Below, piece after piece: positions 23,525 through 37,122 of a stretch of DNA of 64,000 bases (position 1 is its first letter; each line of letters starts with the position of its first letter). Origin of the DNA: Pyxicephalus adspersus. Its lineage: Eukaryota; Chordata; Amphibia; Anura; Pyxicephalidae. A model generated the notes under the pieces. It ran no database searches. It saw only the letters and a list, made by a program, of their open reading frames with translations, and was not told the origin of the DNA. Location: assembly GCF_032062135.1 (NCBI RefSeq), contig NC_092858.1, positions 164,801,988-164,865,987 of the forward strand, in the 5' to 3' direction. The position numbers were made by a program, and so were the translations under genes.

Positions 23525-25190
23525 CCCATAAGGTTCTCCCCAAAACACCTAGATAAAGGTAAAATCACCAACTTCTGGTGAGATCCCAAGTACAATGACC
23601 CCACTGCACCAAGATCTGGGGTGCTCATAGTCCCCAGGACCCCCCGAAAGAATGGGGATTGTACCTTACCTAGACAATGTGGGGGCCAAATCTGGGTACA
23701 AAGTTCTCCCCCAAAACATCAAGCCAAAGGTAACCACCATTCTTCTGAGTGATATATTGGGAACTATGAGGACCCCAAATTTTGCATGAAGATTATCTTG
23801 CACTGTCCAGGATTTGGGATGCTTATACTTCCCAGGATCTCACTGGAAGGATGGGGACCATACCCTGGCCTGGGCAGTTGTGTGTAGAAGGTTCTCCCCA
23901 AAACACCTAGACAAAGGTAACATCACCAACCTTCCAGTAAGATCCTGGGGTACAATGAGGATCCCAAATCTTGCAAGAAAATTCTTCTGCACTGCACCAA
24001 GATCTGGGTCTGATAGTTCCCAGGATCCTATTGGAAGGTTGAGGGCCAAATCTGTGTGGATGTTACAAGGGTAACATCACCATCCTGCAAAGAGGACCCA
24101 AAATCTTGTCCAGGATTTGGGGATCTTCATAGTCCCCAGGATCCCACCAGAAGCATGGGGACCTCACACAATGGCGGTGGTCTGTGGATGTGTAATCTGG
24201 TAACATCCTTTCTTTAGGATCCAGGGGTACGAGAAATTTGGGGAACTCCTAATGCCCAGGATCCTATCAGAATAATGGAAACCTTACCTCTGCCTCGCCG
24301 GGATGGGGACAGAATCTGTCCAACAAAAAGATTGTAACAGTACCCTTGCTTGGGCAGTGTGGGGGTCAAATATGGGTAGAAGGTTCCCCCCAAAACACCT
24401 AGGCAATGGTAACATCACCAACCTTCGGGTGAGATCTTGGGGACAATGAGGACCCCAAATTTTTAATGAAGACTCTTCTGCATTGTGCAAGATTTGGGGA
24501 GCTCATAGTTAAAGGGATCCCACCAAAAGGATGGGGACTGTACCCATGCCTAGACAGTGTAGGGGCCATATCTGGGTAGAAGGTTTTCTCCAAGACTGTA
24601 TTGTAAAGGGTAACATCACCATTCTTAAAGTGAGATCCTGTAGACAATGAGTCGCTCAAATTTTTCAAGAAGACGCTACTGTACTGCACAAGATTTGGGG
24701 AGCTCATAGTCCCCATGATCCCACCCAAAGGCTAGGAATTGTACTCTATGCCTCAGCGGTGTGGGGGCTAAATCTGGGTAGAAGATCCTTCCCAAAACAC
24801 CTAGGAAAAGGTAAAATCACCAACCCTCCGGGGATATCTTGAGGACAATGAGGGGCTCAAATTCCAAAAGACGCTACTGTACTGCACAAGATTTAGGGAG
24901 TCCAAACCTTCTGGTGAGATCTTGGGGACAATGAGGACCTAATTTTGTATTAAGACTCCTCTGCACTTTCCAGGATTTGAGATTCATTTACTCCCCAGGA
25001 TCCTATTGGAAGGACAGGGACTGTACCCCTGACTCCCCCAAAACACTAAGGCAAAGGTAACATCAGCATCCTTTTGTGAGATGCTGGGGACAATGAGGAC
25101 CCAAAATTTTACAAGAAGACTTTTCTGTACTGCACAAGATTTGGGGTCATATGCTGAATGTTTCATCCTGCTCATACACTGATGGATACA
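23525..25190. repeat. Degenerate tandem satellite, about 150-240 bp period, 8-9 units
   Basis: Units recur with landmarks ggtaacatcaccaacc (23558, 23728, 23915, 24067, 24199, 24409, 24608, 24811 and 25057, approximate), aggatcccaccagaaggatg and gggccaaatctgggtagaag. Copies are diverged and vary in length. The array begins about 0.5 kb upstream of the IFNGR2 start codon. Confidence 0.8.
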
Positions 25191-26960
25191 ATTTACAAAA
25201 CTTTACCACCAGGATAAGGAACTTTAATTATGTCATGTGACCATAATAATTACATTTCATAGGACACAGCTGAAAATAATTGTAACTTTTTTTTCTTTTT
25301 AATAAAAAAGCCTCCTTATGCTATATTCAGGCTGCTGACAGGAAAAGAAGTTCTCGTGTAGCTCCTGGGACTGGCATTGTGCCACCAGCTCAGCTTCTCA
25401 CACTTCTTTTAGTTCCGCATTTAAACATTTTACAGTGGCTCTGAACTGTTAACTGACACTCCTATTTATTTTTCATGGGCCACCGACGCAGGTGTGATAC
25501 TACATGTAAAAAGCTGTTTGAGGACATGAGTAAGCAGGAACCGCACCACAACCTCGCCACCAGCCTGGTAGGTTAGATTGGTGAACTGAGCCTTGGTGCC
25601 TGTTCCCACCAGTGCATTGGGTCACCATTCATTCTTAAAGTGTACCTGTATGTGCATCTCTGTGTGCTATGCCAGGTATGCCAAGTAACACAGCATGCCC
25701 CTGGGCTACCCAGAATGAATGAACTCCTGCACCCATGCATGGGAGCTACCTAATTCTGGCCTGACCAATTAACATGGCCAAGGACCCAAAAACTGGAAGA
25801 AGACCAAGTGAAGATGGCAGCACCCATGATGGAGTGAGGACAGGGGAGTATAATTTTTAAAAAAGTGCAATCCGACAGGGGAGATCATTTTATTGCAGAA
25901 GGAACATCACCTAAACAACCGGCCTGCTTGCAGTTTTTCATAGTTTATTGGCATCCTGGACATATCTTGGCCCCGCCATGCACCAAGCACTTTAAAGCTC
26001 AACATGCATGTTTTTTTTGTGTGTTGTAGTGCATTGGAGTTAATCAAAAACACAACCTAGAGCCACAGGAGAAAGAGGACCATAATATTTACAGTATTTT
26101 GCTCCAGATTTCAGACACTTTGAATAAAAAAGGAGATGCATGAGCGCTCAGTCAGTACCTCTTCCTGTCGCTCACCAATAGTTAAACGCAGTGCTTCCTT
26201 ATTGACAACATGTACGCTTTTTGTGACACGTGGTGGAATTGTGTAACATCAGTGGTTTGTGGTCGGGTAAGGGGAAGTGTAAATCCCTGTTGTTGCAGGA
26301 CATGTCAGCAGGATCGTCTCCTATGTATAGCGGTATGCCAGCGCTTGCCACTTCCTGTCTGGCAACCATTGTCAGCAGAGGGTAAATCTGTTTACCAGAG
26401 TGCTGTGAAAAGAATTGCAACTTATAATATTTCATACTAGAAAAATTGTGCACAATGCAGTGTAAAAATAAGCTTAGAGAGAGAGTGGAAGAAGCAGCAC
26501 AAGGAGCTAATCAGGTGTGATGCAGTGCAAGACGTGTGCTGAATGGAGAATAAAGCTGAATGATAACTTCATTAATAATATCAAGCAGGAATTATTAATT
26601 GCCAACATATTGTTGTACTTCATCTGTGTGCTGTTGTGAAAAGGAGACCCGTAAGTAAAAATACAGTAGGAGAGAAATGTCAGGTCCCGCACCATGCTAG
26701 ACAAGCTGTATATCTCAGGACTGTATACAAAAAGAAATGTACTTCCGTGACCGAATGAACTTTCAGACTGAGCTGTAAGAGAGACAAGTCATTGGCATGG
26801 CTCATCCACTTGGGTGTTGAAAATACTTCTCCCGAAGCCTGTGAATCACGGCATGCGAGGGATTCCGATTGCACCATCTGATAATCAAAAAGATATTTCT
26901 GGGTACATTTTTCGTGTAGTTCCCAACATTTGTTAAAGGGGATTTAGATACAGGTCACAG
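25191..26960. other. Intergenic DNA between IFNGR2 and IFNAR1, left part
   Basis: No gene recognised. It contains a fragment of the aactaaacc-type dispersed repeat near 25630-25920; the rest is apparently unique or ancient sequence. Short open frames on both strands lack domain signals. Confidence 0.5.
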
Positions 26961-26965
26961 GGGGC

Positions 26966-27059
26966 CTAAATTATTAAAGCTCTCCAAGGCTGGAGAGGAT
27001 ACACTTTCATCAGTAAACCTGGGTGATCCAGCAAACTGGAATGGATCTGGTCCAGGATT
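26966..27059. repeat. Left arm of a palindromic MITE, cut by an assembly gap
   Basis: Matches the left arm of the intact copies at 36900-37122, 41884-42107, 44857-45062 and 45109-45317, up to the first N at 27060. Confidence 0.85.
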
Positions 27060-27311
27060 NNNNNNNNNNNNNNNNNNNNNNNNNNNNNNNNNNNNNNNNN
27101 NNNNNNNNNNNNNNNNNNNNNNNNNNNNNNNNNNNNNNNNNNNNNNNNNNNNNNNNNNNNNNNNNNNNNNNNNNNNNNNNNNNNNNNNNNNNNNNNNNNN
27201 NNNNNNNNNNNNNNNNNNNNNNNNNNNNNNNNNNNNNNNNNNNNNNNNNNNNNNNNNNNNNNNNNNNNNNNNNNNNNNNNNNNNNNNNNNNNNNNNNNNN
27301 NNNNNNNNNNN
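27060..27311. other. Assembly gap (252 N)
   Basis: Run of N starting within a foldback element whose arms are about 90 bp each. Confidence 1.
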
Positions 27312-27570
27312 GCATTCGCTTGGCTCAATCCGTGCTTTTTGCATACAAAAGTCCAATTTTGTGCATCTCTAATGGCGGATCTCACCTCCAGCATGGAGTA
27401 CAGGTGGGATAAATTTTACAGGGGGGAGTTTTTGGGACTTGCTGGAGTATAGATGCTACCTGGATAAGGAGCTGGAGTATGAAGATTTTTTGCTGCCTCT
27501 TCTATCAGCATCGGCTGGAGCAAGATTCATTGACCTCTTTGCTTTTTATTTCCTAGATTAAAGTTTATAT

Positions 27571-28349
27571 TACCGTACATATTTGTGTATAAGTCAATCC
27601 ACATAAAGGCAGAGGTACCTATTTTTACCTTGGAAAACAGGAAAAATTGATTGACTCGAGTATAAGCCGAGGGTGGAAAATGCTGCAGCTACTGGCAAGT
27701 TTCAATATTCAAAATAAACACCAATAAAATTACATTAATTGAGGCATCAGTACATTTAATAAATGTAGGAAATGTATATATTCTGACCCCCTCCTTTAGG
27801 ACTATACAGTACTCTCACCTGCTGGGATCATCTCTGCACACACTAAACCTTTCAACCATTTAATCTTTCAAACCCTTAAAATAACAATCAGGTCTCAGGT
27901 ATACCCTGTCAATATATGCCCAATTCATGGAATATTGGACAAATGGTCAATGGAATGAATGCCTTTTCTGTTGTTGGATAGTGGGAAGAATATCAGCTCT
28001 ATAGATACCTAATTGGTGATAAATTATCTGAAAGGCACAAATTGCTAGCCTAGTTGAAAAACACTGGTCTGCACACTGGTGCGCAGTATTGATGTTACCC
28101 CCTGCAGCGGTGTCACACTGTCGCGGGTCCCGGCAAAGCAAGGCAAGGTAATTCACGGGCAATCCTCTTTAGGACGGGCAAAGGAAGGGCCGCCACCCTT
28201 CCAGCATGGCTTACCGGCAAGGTTTTCAGCTCTGTCACAGCACTGGGTCACCATCTTGGGGCGCCTGACTGGTGTAGAAGCCGAGGGTGACTTTTTCAGC
28301 ACATTTTGGGTGCTTAAAAAGTCAGTTTATACGCGGGTATATACGGTAC
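27571..28349. mobile_element. DNA transposon remnant with TACCGTA termini
   Basis: The left end TACCGTACATATTTGTGTAT and the reverse complement of the right end, TACCGTATATACCCGCGTAT, form inverted repeats. Inside are gagtataagccgagggtgg and cagcacattttgggtg. A second fragment lies near 60800-60870. No transposase frame is seen, so it is non-autonomous. Superfamily not assigned. Confidence 0.65.
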
Positions 28350-31300
28350 ACAAAAAGGTAAATCATTCCAAAAGCTTGTGGAAGGTTGGGGAGACTGCAG
28401 GTTTTACAGGTTACGTGCTTCTTGTTTTTTTTTTGTGATTCTTTTTTATCGCACTGACACCTGTGATATTAGTAACAGTAATAGGGATCTGACCCTAATG
28501 GTCATCTCAACAAAAATAACACTCCACCCAGAACCTATCCTACCAATTCAAGATATTCTCGCCCTCAAGGTCCCCTCCCTGCCAGTGCCATTTCTTGGTC
28601 CATAGGACCGCTAACCCAGCACTGCAAATGCATCCGCCCCAGGGATTACTTTACTGTCCCCTTGCACTGGGCACTGCTGTTGCATTCCCCTGGTGATCTT
28701 AAAGCATACCTAAATTTCACTTTACATAAAAGGGTAGACAACCCTTTAATGTTAAGTAAAAATGTGTTTTTTTAAGTGCAACACCCATTTTTTTTTAAAT
28801 CGTGTCTCCCGCCTGGGTTGGGTGACAAAGGAAGGAGAGGCAAAGATGGCGGCACCTGGAGTGCTGGCTTGGGGACGAATGCTGGGATGACGCAGAACCC
28901 AATGCAAGACACCTCCAGATGGATCGGACTGCCCTCCGGGATTGAAGGTAAATTTATGGTTGGAAACTCCAGCTTACCGTATCTGCTTGCAGGTCCTTCC
29001 CTGGCCTGTTATTTCTGCTGCAATCATCCCGTCTGCACTACACACCTATGTAATATGTAAAATATCCTGTTCAACACTTTGAGGTCTATTTATTAATGTT
29101 TTCACCCTAAATTCCCCCAATTTTCATATTGTATCCAATGTCCCAACTTTCACACATTTTATCATTTCCATTGTGAAAAAATTTATCAATTTAGGGTAAA
29201 AGTTGGGAGTATCTTGGGTGAAAATAGAATGTTTTGTGATCCTTCAAGTTTGCGTGAATAAACTCCTGACATGTCACAATATACGGCAAAGGTACTACTA
29301 TAGTGTGATACTTCCCCCACCTCTTAAATTGTAAGCTCTTCGTGGCAGGTTCTACTCCTCCTGTGTCACTGTCTGTCATCTGTCATTTGCAACCCCTATT
29401 TAATGTAAAACGCTGCACAATAAGTTGGTGCTATATAAATCTTGTTTAATAAAAAAAATTAGTAATAATAATACTTTGAAAGTTCCAACTTCAAGCCATC
29501 GCTGTGCACCAGTCCAGTGGCTGAGATGATGCCAACAGTCTGTGGCAGGCAGGAGGAAGCATTTCATAAGCTATGTGTTAACCGATCCCAGCGTGGATGA
29601 TGCACTGACGTACATTTGCATTTGCCGAAATACTCTAGCAAGTGGTTGCATTTCTTTTGCCAATGTTGCAGAGGATCATGGAGCATCTGCTGTCCTTCAA
29701 CACACTGAGCACACTTGCAATGGAATTGGAAAGCATTGCCATTCAAGTCTATGGAAGCATTTCTGAAGCTGCAGCAGACAAAAATAGATATTTAAATTTC
29801 CGATTTATTCAGACACCTATGCAGTTCATTTGTAGTTGAAAGTTGTAAACAGCTGCAGTTTAAGGTATTTTGAATAAAGCATTGGCCCCTTTCAGCCTTG
29901 CTGGTTGCTCCCGGGTGCATGGAAAACTTTTGCCATGCCTCCAGGAATGGGGAAACTGTGCAAAGGTTATTGCCCTTGCACACGTTGCCCTTGGGTTTTC
30001 AGTTCTTCCTACAGGGGAAGAAAAGCAACCTCACAGCCAGAACCTTCCAGGAAATGTGCCACAATCCCACAGCTATTGCAACAGCACTGTCATATGTTAC
30101 CGCTTTACGTGGAGGATATTTGAACAAAGTTGGCTGTGTCTTTCTGGCAGATGAAAGCAATGACAGACACCATCCTTATAATAAAGTGTACATATCATCA
30201 GAGGACCTCCATTGTCTTAAAGATGAGATGATTTGGGTGAATCTCTGGTGCTGCACTTTCACAGATTCATTTTAAAGGTAGGCCCAAGGATAACTACAAA
30301 CTACAAGCAGGGTAGCCAGATGGAGAAGGGCAGGGTGAATGTTAGAGTCAATCAGCAAGAAGATGGGTTATGTCAGTGAAAAATGTGGACATTATTTGCA
30401 ATTTTTATGATTTATTAATAATAAAACAAAAAGTAATATTCTAATAAATTCTTATATTCTGAATGGCAATTTTTGCCTTTATATTGCACTAAATTCACAA
30501 ACTGTACTAGAGACCGAAAAACAAGGGAGGCGCAGCGTGACGTCAGTGTAGTGTTAAGTTGTATGAGGCAACTGCTGCCGAGCCGTACGCTTCAGTATTG
30601 TTTCCACCATTACAACAGTCACCCGCTCCGCCAATACCGATTCTCATCCGATTGTTTTATTTTATTTGTTTATTTCTCAGATTCTCTTTTTAGGAAAGTA
30701 TGACCTTAGCTGTGTATTTTCTTTAACTGGAATATTTAATGGAATCAAAAAGTTTGACTTTGATAACTATCATTTCTTGTTTGGGCTTAGATTGGAATGA
30801 AATAAACCCAATAATAAAAAAAAGCAAAATAATATTTTGTATGCAGCATAATGCAACTAATAATGCAATGCAATAATAATGCAACTAATGATAATAGTAA
30901 CAATAGTAATACTTCACTTACCCGTGAGCTGATCAATGAATCAGAACCTCCACAGTCATCGTCAGCCCCATTAGAAAGATCATTATTTTACAAATGTATT
31001 TATCTTTTTAAAAAAATTCATAACAATGGACCGCAGAATTTAAAATGATGAATTTAGTAGTCCATGAGGTCTGAAAGGTTGGCGACCGCTAAATTATGTC
31101 ATGCCAATGTATTTATATTTCTATATCTGCCCAATCTCATTTATTAAGTGTTTTATAAAGTTAAATTTATGCACTTTGCTATCTGAACAGCTATATTCCT
31201 TTAGTAAATCAACCCTATAAGAGGCCCTGTTGACAGACGTCGGGCAAGCATGGTCCTCTGCTGCTATTATGCCAGTGAACAGCAATGATATATAGCCGAC

Positions 31301-32117
31301 ACTGATGCAACTGCATGTAGACATGAAGAAGATGCAGGAGGCTGGAGGAAATCAGAAGCACAAAGATGGAACAAAAGAATGGAAAATACAATGCAATTGT
31401 TTATGATTGTATGTTGCTTCCCCACCTTTTAGATTGTAAGCTCTTCTGAGCAAGGTCCTTATCTCTTCTTGTGTCTGTCTGTCATTTGCACCCCCATATT
31501 TAATGTACAGTGCCACTAAATATGTTGGTGCTATTTAAATAAGGTTTATTAATAATAATAATAATATTAATAATAATAATAATAATAATAATATTGTGCG
31601 CTTGAGCAAACTAAACACCATCCAGCTATGCCTAGGTGACAGGTTCTCTTTAACTATATCATGACCAGCGGAAACAGTGATGCAGACCAAATAATAAAGA
31701 AAAAGCTAATGAAAGGTTTCCCAGGCTGATATTTAGGAACTACCTTGGATGTGTCACCTTCATTTTGGTATATGACAAATCTTCCCACTGCTATCATGAA
31801 TATGCAGAAATTTATACTGAAAATAAAACTGATCTCTCAGTTCTCTCCTTCTATTGCATAACTGCACTCAAAGTGGATCAATATGGATAAAGGAAACATG
31901 AAGGCTGCCATGGGTCATCATGCTGATCCTCTGGTTTCAGTACTTTAAGTTACTTACCTGCAGCAAGTGTGTACACACCACACAGGCAACTAATACAGAA
32001 CACGGCCGTCACCGGCAGCCATGACATGCAAGCTGGAGAATGCATTGAAAAAAATAAAAACCTACAATGCGCTTGCAGTGAGTTCATGCATTAGGGTGCA
32101 TTACCAGAAATAAATGG

Positions 32118-32455
32118 GCTGCCATAACATAATGGGGTAAGATTGGCCTTTACAGCGCTGCGTCCTAGGTTCGAATCTCAGCCAGCACACTGTCTGCATG
32201 GAGTTTGCAGGTTCTACCCGTGTTGGCGTGGGTTTCCTCTGGGTACCCTGGTTTTCTCCCACATTCCAAAAACATGCCGTTAGGTTTATTGGCTTCCCCC
32301 AAAATTGACCTTAGACTGTATTAAAGACATACAACTATATTAGGGACATTAGAATGTGAGCCCCTTTGAAGGACAGCTAGTGACATGACTATGGACTTTG
32401 TAGCAGCGCTACATGATATGTCGGTGCTATATAAATACTGTGTAATAATAATAAT
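32118..32455 (+). repeat. tRNA-derived SINE
   Basis: The head has box B-like ggttcgaatctcagcc; the body has ggtttcctctgggtaccctg and cattccaaaaacatgc. The tail is ctatataaatactgtgtaat followed by an AAT-rich run. Same family as 11993-12305 and better preserved in the body. Confidence 0.8.
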
Positions 32456-33007
32456 TTAGTCGCCCTAAAAACTGCATCAAATATCCTAATTGGACCCCCT
32501 ACCTAGGATATCTGGATACAAAGATCCGGCCACTGTGGCCTCTCTGAACCACACCGCATGCTGTGAAAAATAGTAATGTATTCTCCTGTATACTCAAAAA
32601 AAAAGTTAGGATGGAGGTGGGGCAGTGGTTCTTTATGGCTGGGATGTTGGAAGCCCCTTCTCAAAAAGCAAATCTCTGCCCCTAGCCACTAATATTGGAG
32701 GGGCAGTAGGAAGATTTCTGTTTTTGGATAGTTTGGGGCAAACATAACTGTACTTGTGTGCAAAAGTGTAGTTATCCTTTAAGCACCACTGTCTTCTCCC
32801 AGTAACATGACACATAGGGTTCTCCGTTTTCCTTAAGGGACATGCGTGTGTGAGGGAGGGTCCTTACTTTTTCCCAAAATAACACCCTGGTAATGACAGC
32901 TGAGCACTGTTCAGTGCACTTCTTCTATCCGCCCAGAATGACAGCCATAGGGGTAGGTCCATGACATCCTGAGCTTAGAAGAAGTGAAATGAATGTCATT
33001 GGGTGTA

Positions 33008-33072
33008 TTATATATATATATATATATATATACCGTATATATATATATATACATATACACACACACACACCC
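33008..33072. repeat. (TA)n / (CA)n microsatellite
   Basis: Two TA runs separated by an accgta interruption pass into an acacac run. Confidence 0.95.
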
Positions 33073-33684
33073 AATATACACACATTATTTTGTTTTAGGT
33101 CAAGTTGAGTTGAGGTTTGTCAAAATATACTAAGAAACCATGGTTTGTTCCTAAAAGCCAGAACAAGACGAAAATAAAATAAAAACAGGACACATTGACT
33201 ATGGATAACACTTTATTGGAATAAACATTGCAAAACAAAGTACTAAAATGAAAAAAAAAAACAAACTATAAAAAACAAGGAAATAAGGAGTTACATTTCA
33301 GCCTACATGTCCTTGTTATAAAGTTTTAAATATGAAAAAAATGTGTAAAAACATATTTACATATGTACAATTTAGTGCAACTTAGCTTATATACAGAAGT
33401 GCGACTGTTTCAATTTTTGAAGACAGATTGGAAAAGTTGTTAAATTTCCTTTTTTTTTTTTTTTTTAATTGGACACAATATTAATACTATGACATGACAC
33501 TGCCAGAAGTGTCTGCAATTGATGATTCTTTTTGCAGTGGTTTGTTTTAAATGCAGTAAAGATCAGCAGCTCAGGCAGCAGCAAAGATAAATATAATTCC
33601 TCCTCTTTGCAGGGGCCACAATAGTCTACATTTTATTTTAGTGGTATACAGTACTTCATTTATTGTAAAAATGCCATGAAATAG

Positions 33685-33860
33685 ATTTCCCCTCCTATTG
33701 TGTGTTACTTCCCCCACCTCCTAGATTGTATGCTCTTTGGGGCAGGGTCCTGTCCACCTGTGTCACTGTCTGTCATTTGCAACCCTTATTTAATGTACAT
33801 CGCTGTGTAATAAGTTGGCGCTATATAAATCCTGTTTATGAATAATAATAATAACAATAA
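33685..33860 (+). mobile_element. L2/CR1-type LINE 3' tail
   Basis: Contains the shared tail motifs cctagattgtatgctctttg, ctgtcatttgcaaccc and ggcgctatataaatcctg, ending in AATAAT repeats. Confidence 0.75.
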
Positions 33861-35817
33861 TATGAAGAGCACATTGGTGGTAGAGGAGGATGGGCCACAT
33901 ATGGGGAATGATAAGTCAATAAGTCGGGGTGCATCTGCCTCTTGCTGTGCGTCAGATATCTCCTGACCCTGCCATACAAAGAAAACCTCTGTGTGTAATA
34001 CTGAAAGCACAGGGCAGACATAAGAGCTAATTACAGCTTCCTGGAATAGTCCTAAGCAATCCCCTTTCTTTCCATTGGGTTGTGGAATCAGGATGAGGAA
34101 TTGGCTTCATACCAACTGCTGCTCCCATCTCACTGTAAGTCAGTTCAGATCCATATATACATATAATGGGGACTTGTGACTCACACTGTGACTGATTTGA
34201 CCTCAGCAGCTGTTCAAGAAGTGCATGCATTATGTTGCATAACATATTGATATCTCCTGGAGAGAAAACCTACAAATCAAGGTGATAAAAACATGGCACA
34301 GGAAAAAAAATGATTCCTATGTAAACATATCAACAATAAGTTATGTTATTGATGTATAAAAACTACAGTTACAGTAAGGGCAGGATCATACCTGCATCTA
34401 TATTGCAAGATTGTGCGTGGCTACCTGCAGCTAGCACCTTGCCAGGCACTCAAGCACCCGTACAGCCGTGAGCAATACTAGTACCATCCATGCAGAGTTC
34501 CTGTTTGACTGTGCTATGCTGATTGGCTATGGTGGCAGACATAGAGAGGGCAGGGTTCTCCCCAGACCCTTTTAGCCGGGTGCACCACCCTGCACTTTTC
34601 AGTAACCACCCGGCTGTTTAGGTCAGAATACAGAGGCTTACAGCTTCTTCCCACCCACCTTAAAAAAAATGTCTGGGTTGAACACTGGAGGTGCAAAATG
34701 TGCTGCTGCGAGGACCCAGACCCTCAACAGCCAGAAGGGACCCCAACTGGGGCCGGTTCTGCACAAGGGCCCTCTGTTGTCTACATTTGCTATTGAACTG
34801 AATTTATGCATTAAAGAAATCCTAATAAACATTCCATCTGCACATGTGACAGATGGCGGCACTGAGTGCTACTAGTACTGCACACCGCTGCCCCTATTCA
34901 TTCATTATGGGGCTGCTGCAGGGAGACACCATATGAACACACCCCAGCCTCAGTGAAGTCAGTCTAAAGCTGTACTCCACACACATTGCTGAATGATGAA
35001 TACATATATGTGCAATATTTAACCTTGCATAAGATTTGTATGGCTATCCATTCAGCACAGTTCCCCGGCAGGGGAGGAGAAATCATTTTCCTGTAGATAA
35101 CTTACAGAATTAGTTATCCCCCTCTCTGTGAATGGACAGTAAAAGGAGAAGCAGCAAGCTATTTAGCGTATTCTTCATTCCACATATTCCTCGCTAGCAC
35201 TTGAGTTGTTCAGTCGGCATAGTTATAAACATTGGAAATGATACACAAACTTTTCTACAAAATCACATTGCCACGTTGCCAATTCATCAGATATACTATA
35301 CAACAGTCTCTGTATTAGCACCATTTAAAAATAATTGGAATGGCTGCAAGGAAAGGTAGATAGGAAAGTTATCAACCTGAACAAGGATTAATGACTCCTG
35401 GACTGGTCATATCATGCAGAGGGTGAAATAATGTCAGCAGTGTTTACAGGGATTGATCCCGGGAATTCCAGACGGGTCAAGGGGTCCATTGGCTTATAAG
35501 GAGCACACCACTGAGCGCCCATTGTGGGAGGTTTCTAACAATTTACAGTACAAATGTCAAATGATTGTTGCTGGAAATGATCTTTCATGATGAATGAACA
35601 ATTGCTGTACATACAAGGCCGTTCTATTTAATAAAGAGAGGAGGACAGGCGAGTGGCACCCTAATGTGCTCTCTTCCATAGGAGTGCACAGTGGCTGTTC
35701 TAAACAGTCATTCATCAATATTCCATGGCTGATTGATAAATGTATGGACTGATGTACACATGGCAGACTTTTAAATGGTCGTGTTAATCTAACATTCATA
35801 CATAGCTTTATACTACA

Positions 35818-36040
35818 ATGGGCAGCCCCGTAAGTCCCAGGATGGAATCTCAGCCAGGACTCTATCTGCATGGAGTTTGCAGGTTCTCCCCGTGTTTGTA
35901 TAGGTTGCCTCGGGGTACTCCGGTTTCCTCCCACATTCCAAAAACATGCAGTTTGGTTAATTTCTTGGTTAGTTCACCTTAGACTGTAAAAATGACATAT
36001 GACTATGGTAGGGATATCAGATTGTAAGCCCCTTTGGGGA
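35818..36040 (+). repeat. tRNA-derived SINE lacking the promoter head
   Basis: The body matches the copies at 11993 and 32118 (tggagtttgcaggttctccc, ctcccacattccaaaaacat), but box A is absent. It abuts a copy of the gtgttctcccc MITE directly at about 36040. Confidence 0.75.
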
Positions 36041-36899
36041 CCCAGCACTTTTCAGTAACCACCGGCTGTTTTTGGGTAGTTACTGAAGAGTTGGGTCACA
36101 ATACAGGGGCTGCCATCCACCTACAGCTTCTTCCCACCCAGTTATAAAAATTCTGCATGAACACACATTGTTTTGGTCTTTGTTTAGGCTAGAATTCACA
36201 AATTATGCCCAATCTCTGAATGCTAATTTTCAGTACCATAATCTTTTCAGTACCATGTCCCGCTTGCCTTGTAATCCCTGATTCAGAGATTGGGAGTAAT
36301 CTGTGAATTCTGTGTTTAAGGCAATATACATTTGTCAGGTGAATATTGCCGGAGGTAAACAGTCGTGCTCGTCACCTGAATCAGCAGTCACCTGAATCAT
36401 GGATCCGTCAGAATGGATCAACAACTGATGGGGAACTATTGCTATATAGTCAAGGGAGGAGAACACAGCGGGGTGCTGCTTGCTCAAACTCTCCATACAG
36501 CAGATTATCTGTCACTTTCTGACAATGGAAACAATCATAAAAGATCATATTTGCCTAGGACCTTACTTTGTCTAAAACTACCCCTGCATACTGGCAGGCT
36601 CGGGAGGTAATAAAAAGTTATCACGCTGCAACATAATCCATTGGGGTATTTTCATTTTTTTATGACCTGTGCATTTTCCCTGTGCTATAAAATGTAGAAA
36701 AATACACAAATACAGAGTGAACAATGCCTGAGCACAGAAACAAATTGACAGCAATATTGCCTCTGCTGACATTACACACAGATCTGTTCTGCATTTTTAA
36801 TGCTATTTATAGGTCAGCCATCCAGCAACAGTGCAGAGGATCACTGGCTGTATACCAGCTTAGTGGTTAATGCTGGGTTGCTGCACTTCTGGATTCAAT

Positions 36900-37122
36900 G
36901 GGCCTGATAAATTAAAGCTCTCCAAGGCTGGAAAAGGATACACTTTATTCAGTGAAGCTGGGTGATTCAGCAAACCTGGAATGGATCTGTTCAGGATTCA
37001 AAACATTTGCTAGCAAATAGCAAAAGATTTTAGGAAATCCATTCCAGATTTGATGGATCACCCAGCTTCACTGGTGAAAGTGTATTCTCTCTAGCCTTAA
37101 AGAGCTTTAATAAATCAGGCCA
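36900..37122. repeat. Palindromic (foldback) MITE, intact
   Basis: The arm starting ggcctgataaattaaagctc and the arm ending gagctttaataaatcaggcc are near-perfect inverted repeats, joined by a short centre containing ttgctagcaaatagcaaaag. No coding capacity. Confidence 0.9.

Larger units (their letters stand above)
28350..33180. other. Intergenic DNA between IFNGR2 and IFNAR1, right part
   Basis: No gene recognised. It holds L2-type LINE tails at about 29300-29465 and 31405-31600 (each with a following AAT-rich tract), a SINE at 32118-32455, and a (TA)n/(CA)n tract at 33008-33072. Several 60-125 codon open frames near 29.5-30.3 kb show no family resemblance and are not flanked by convincing splice sites. 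Confidence 0.5.

Noticed and set aside
29898..30275. 125-codon plus-strand open frame as a gene
   Set aside because: No domain, signal or splice context; overlapping frames in other phases are also open, as in chance open DNA.
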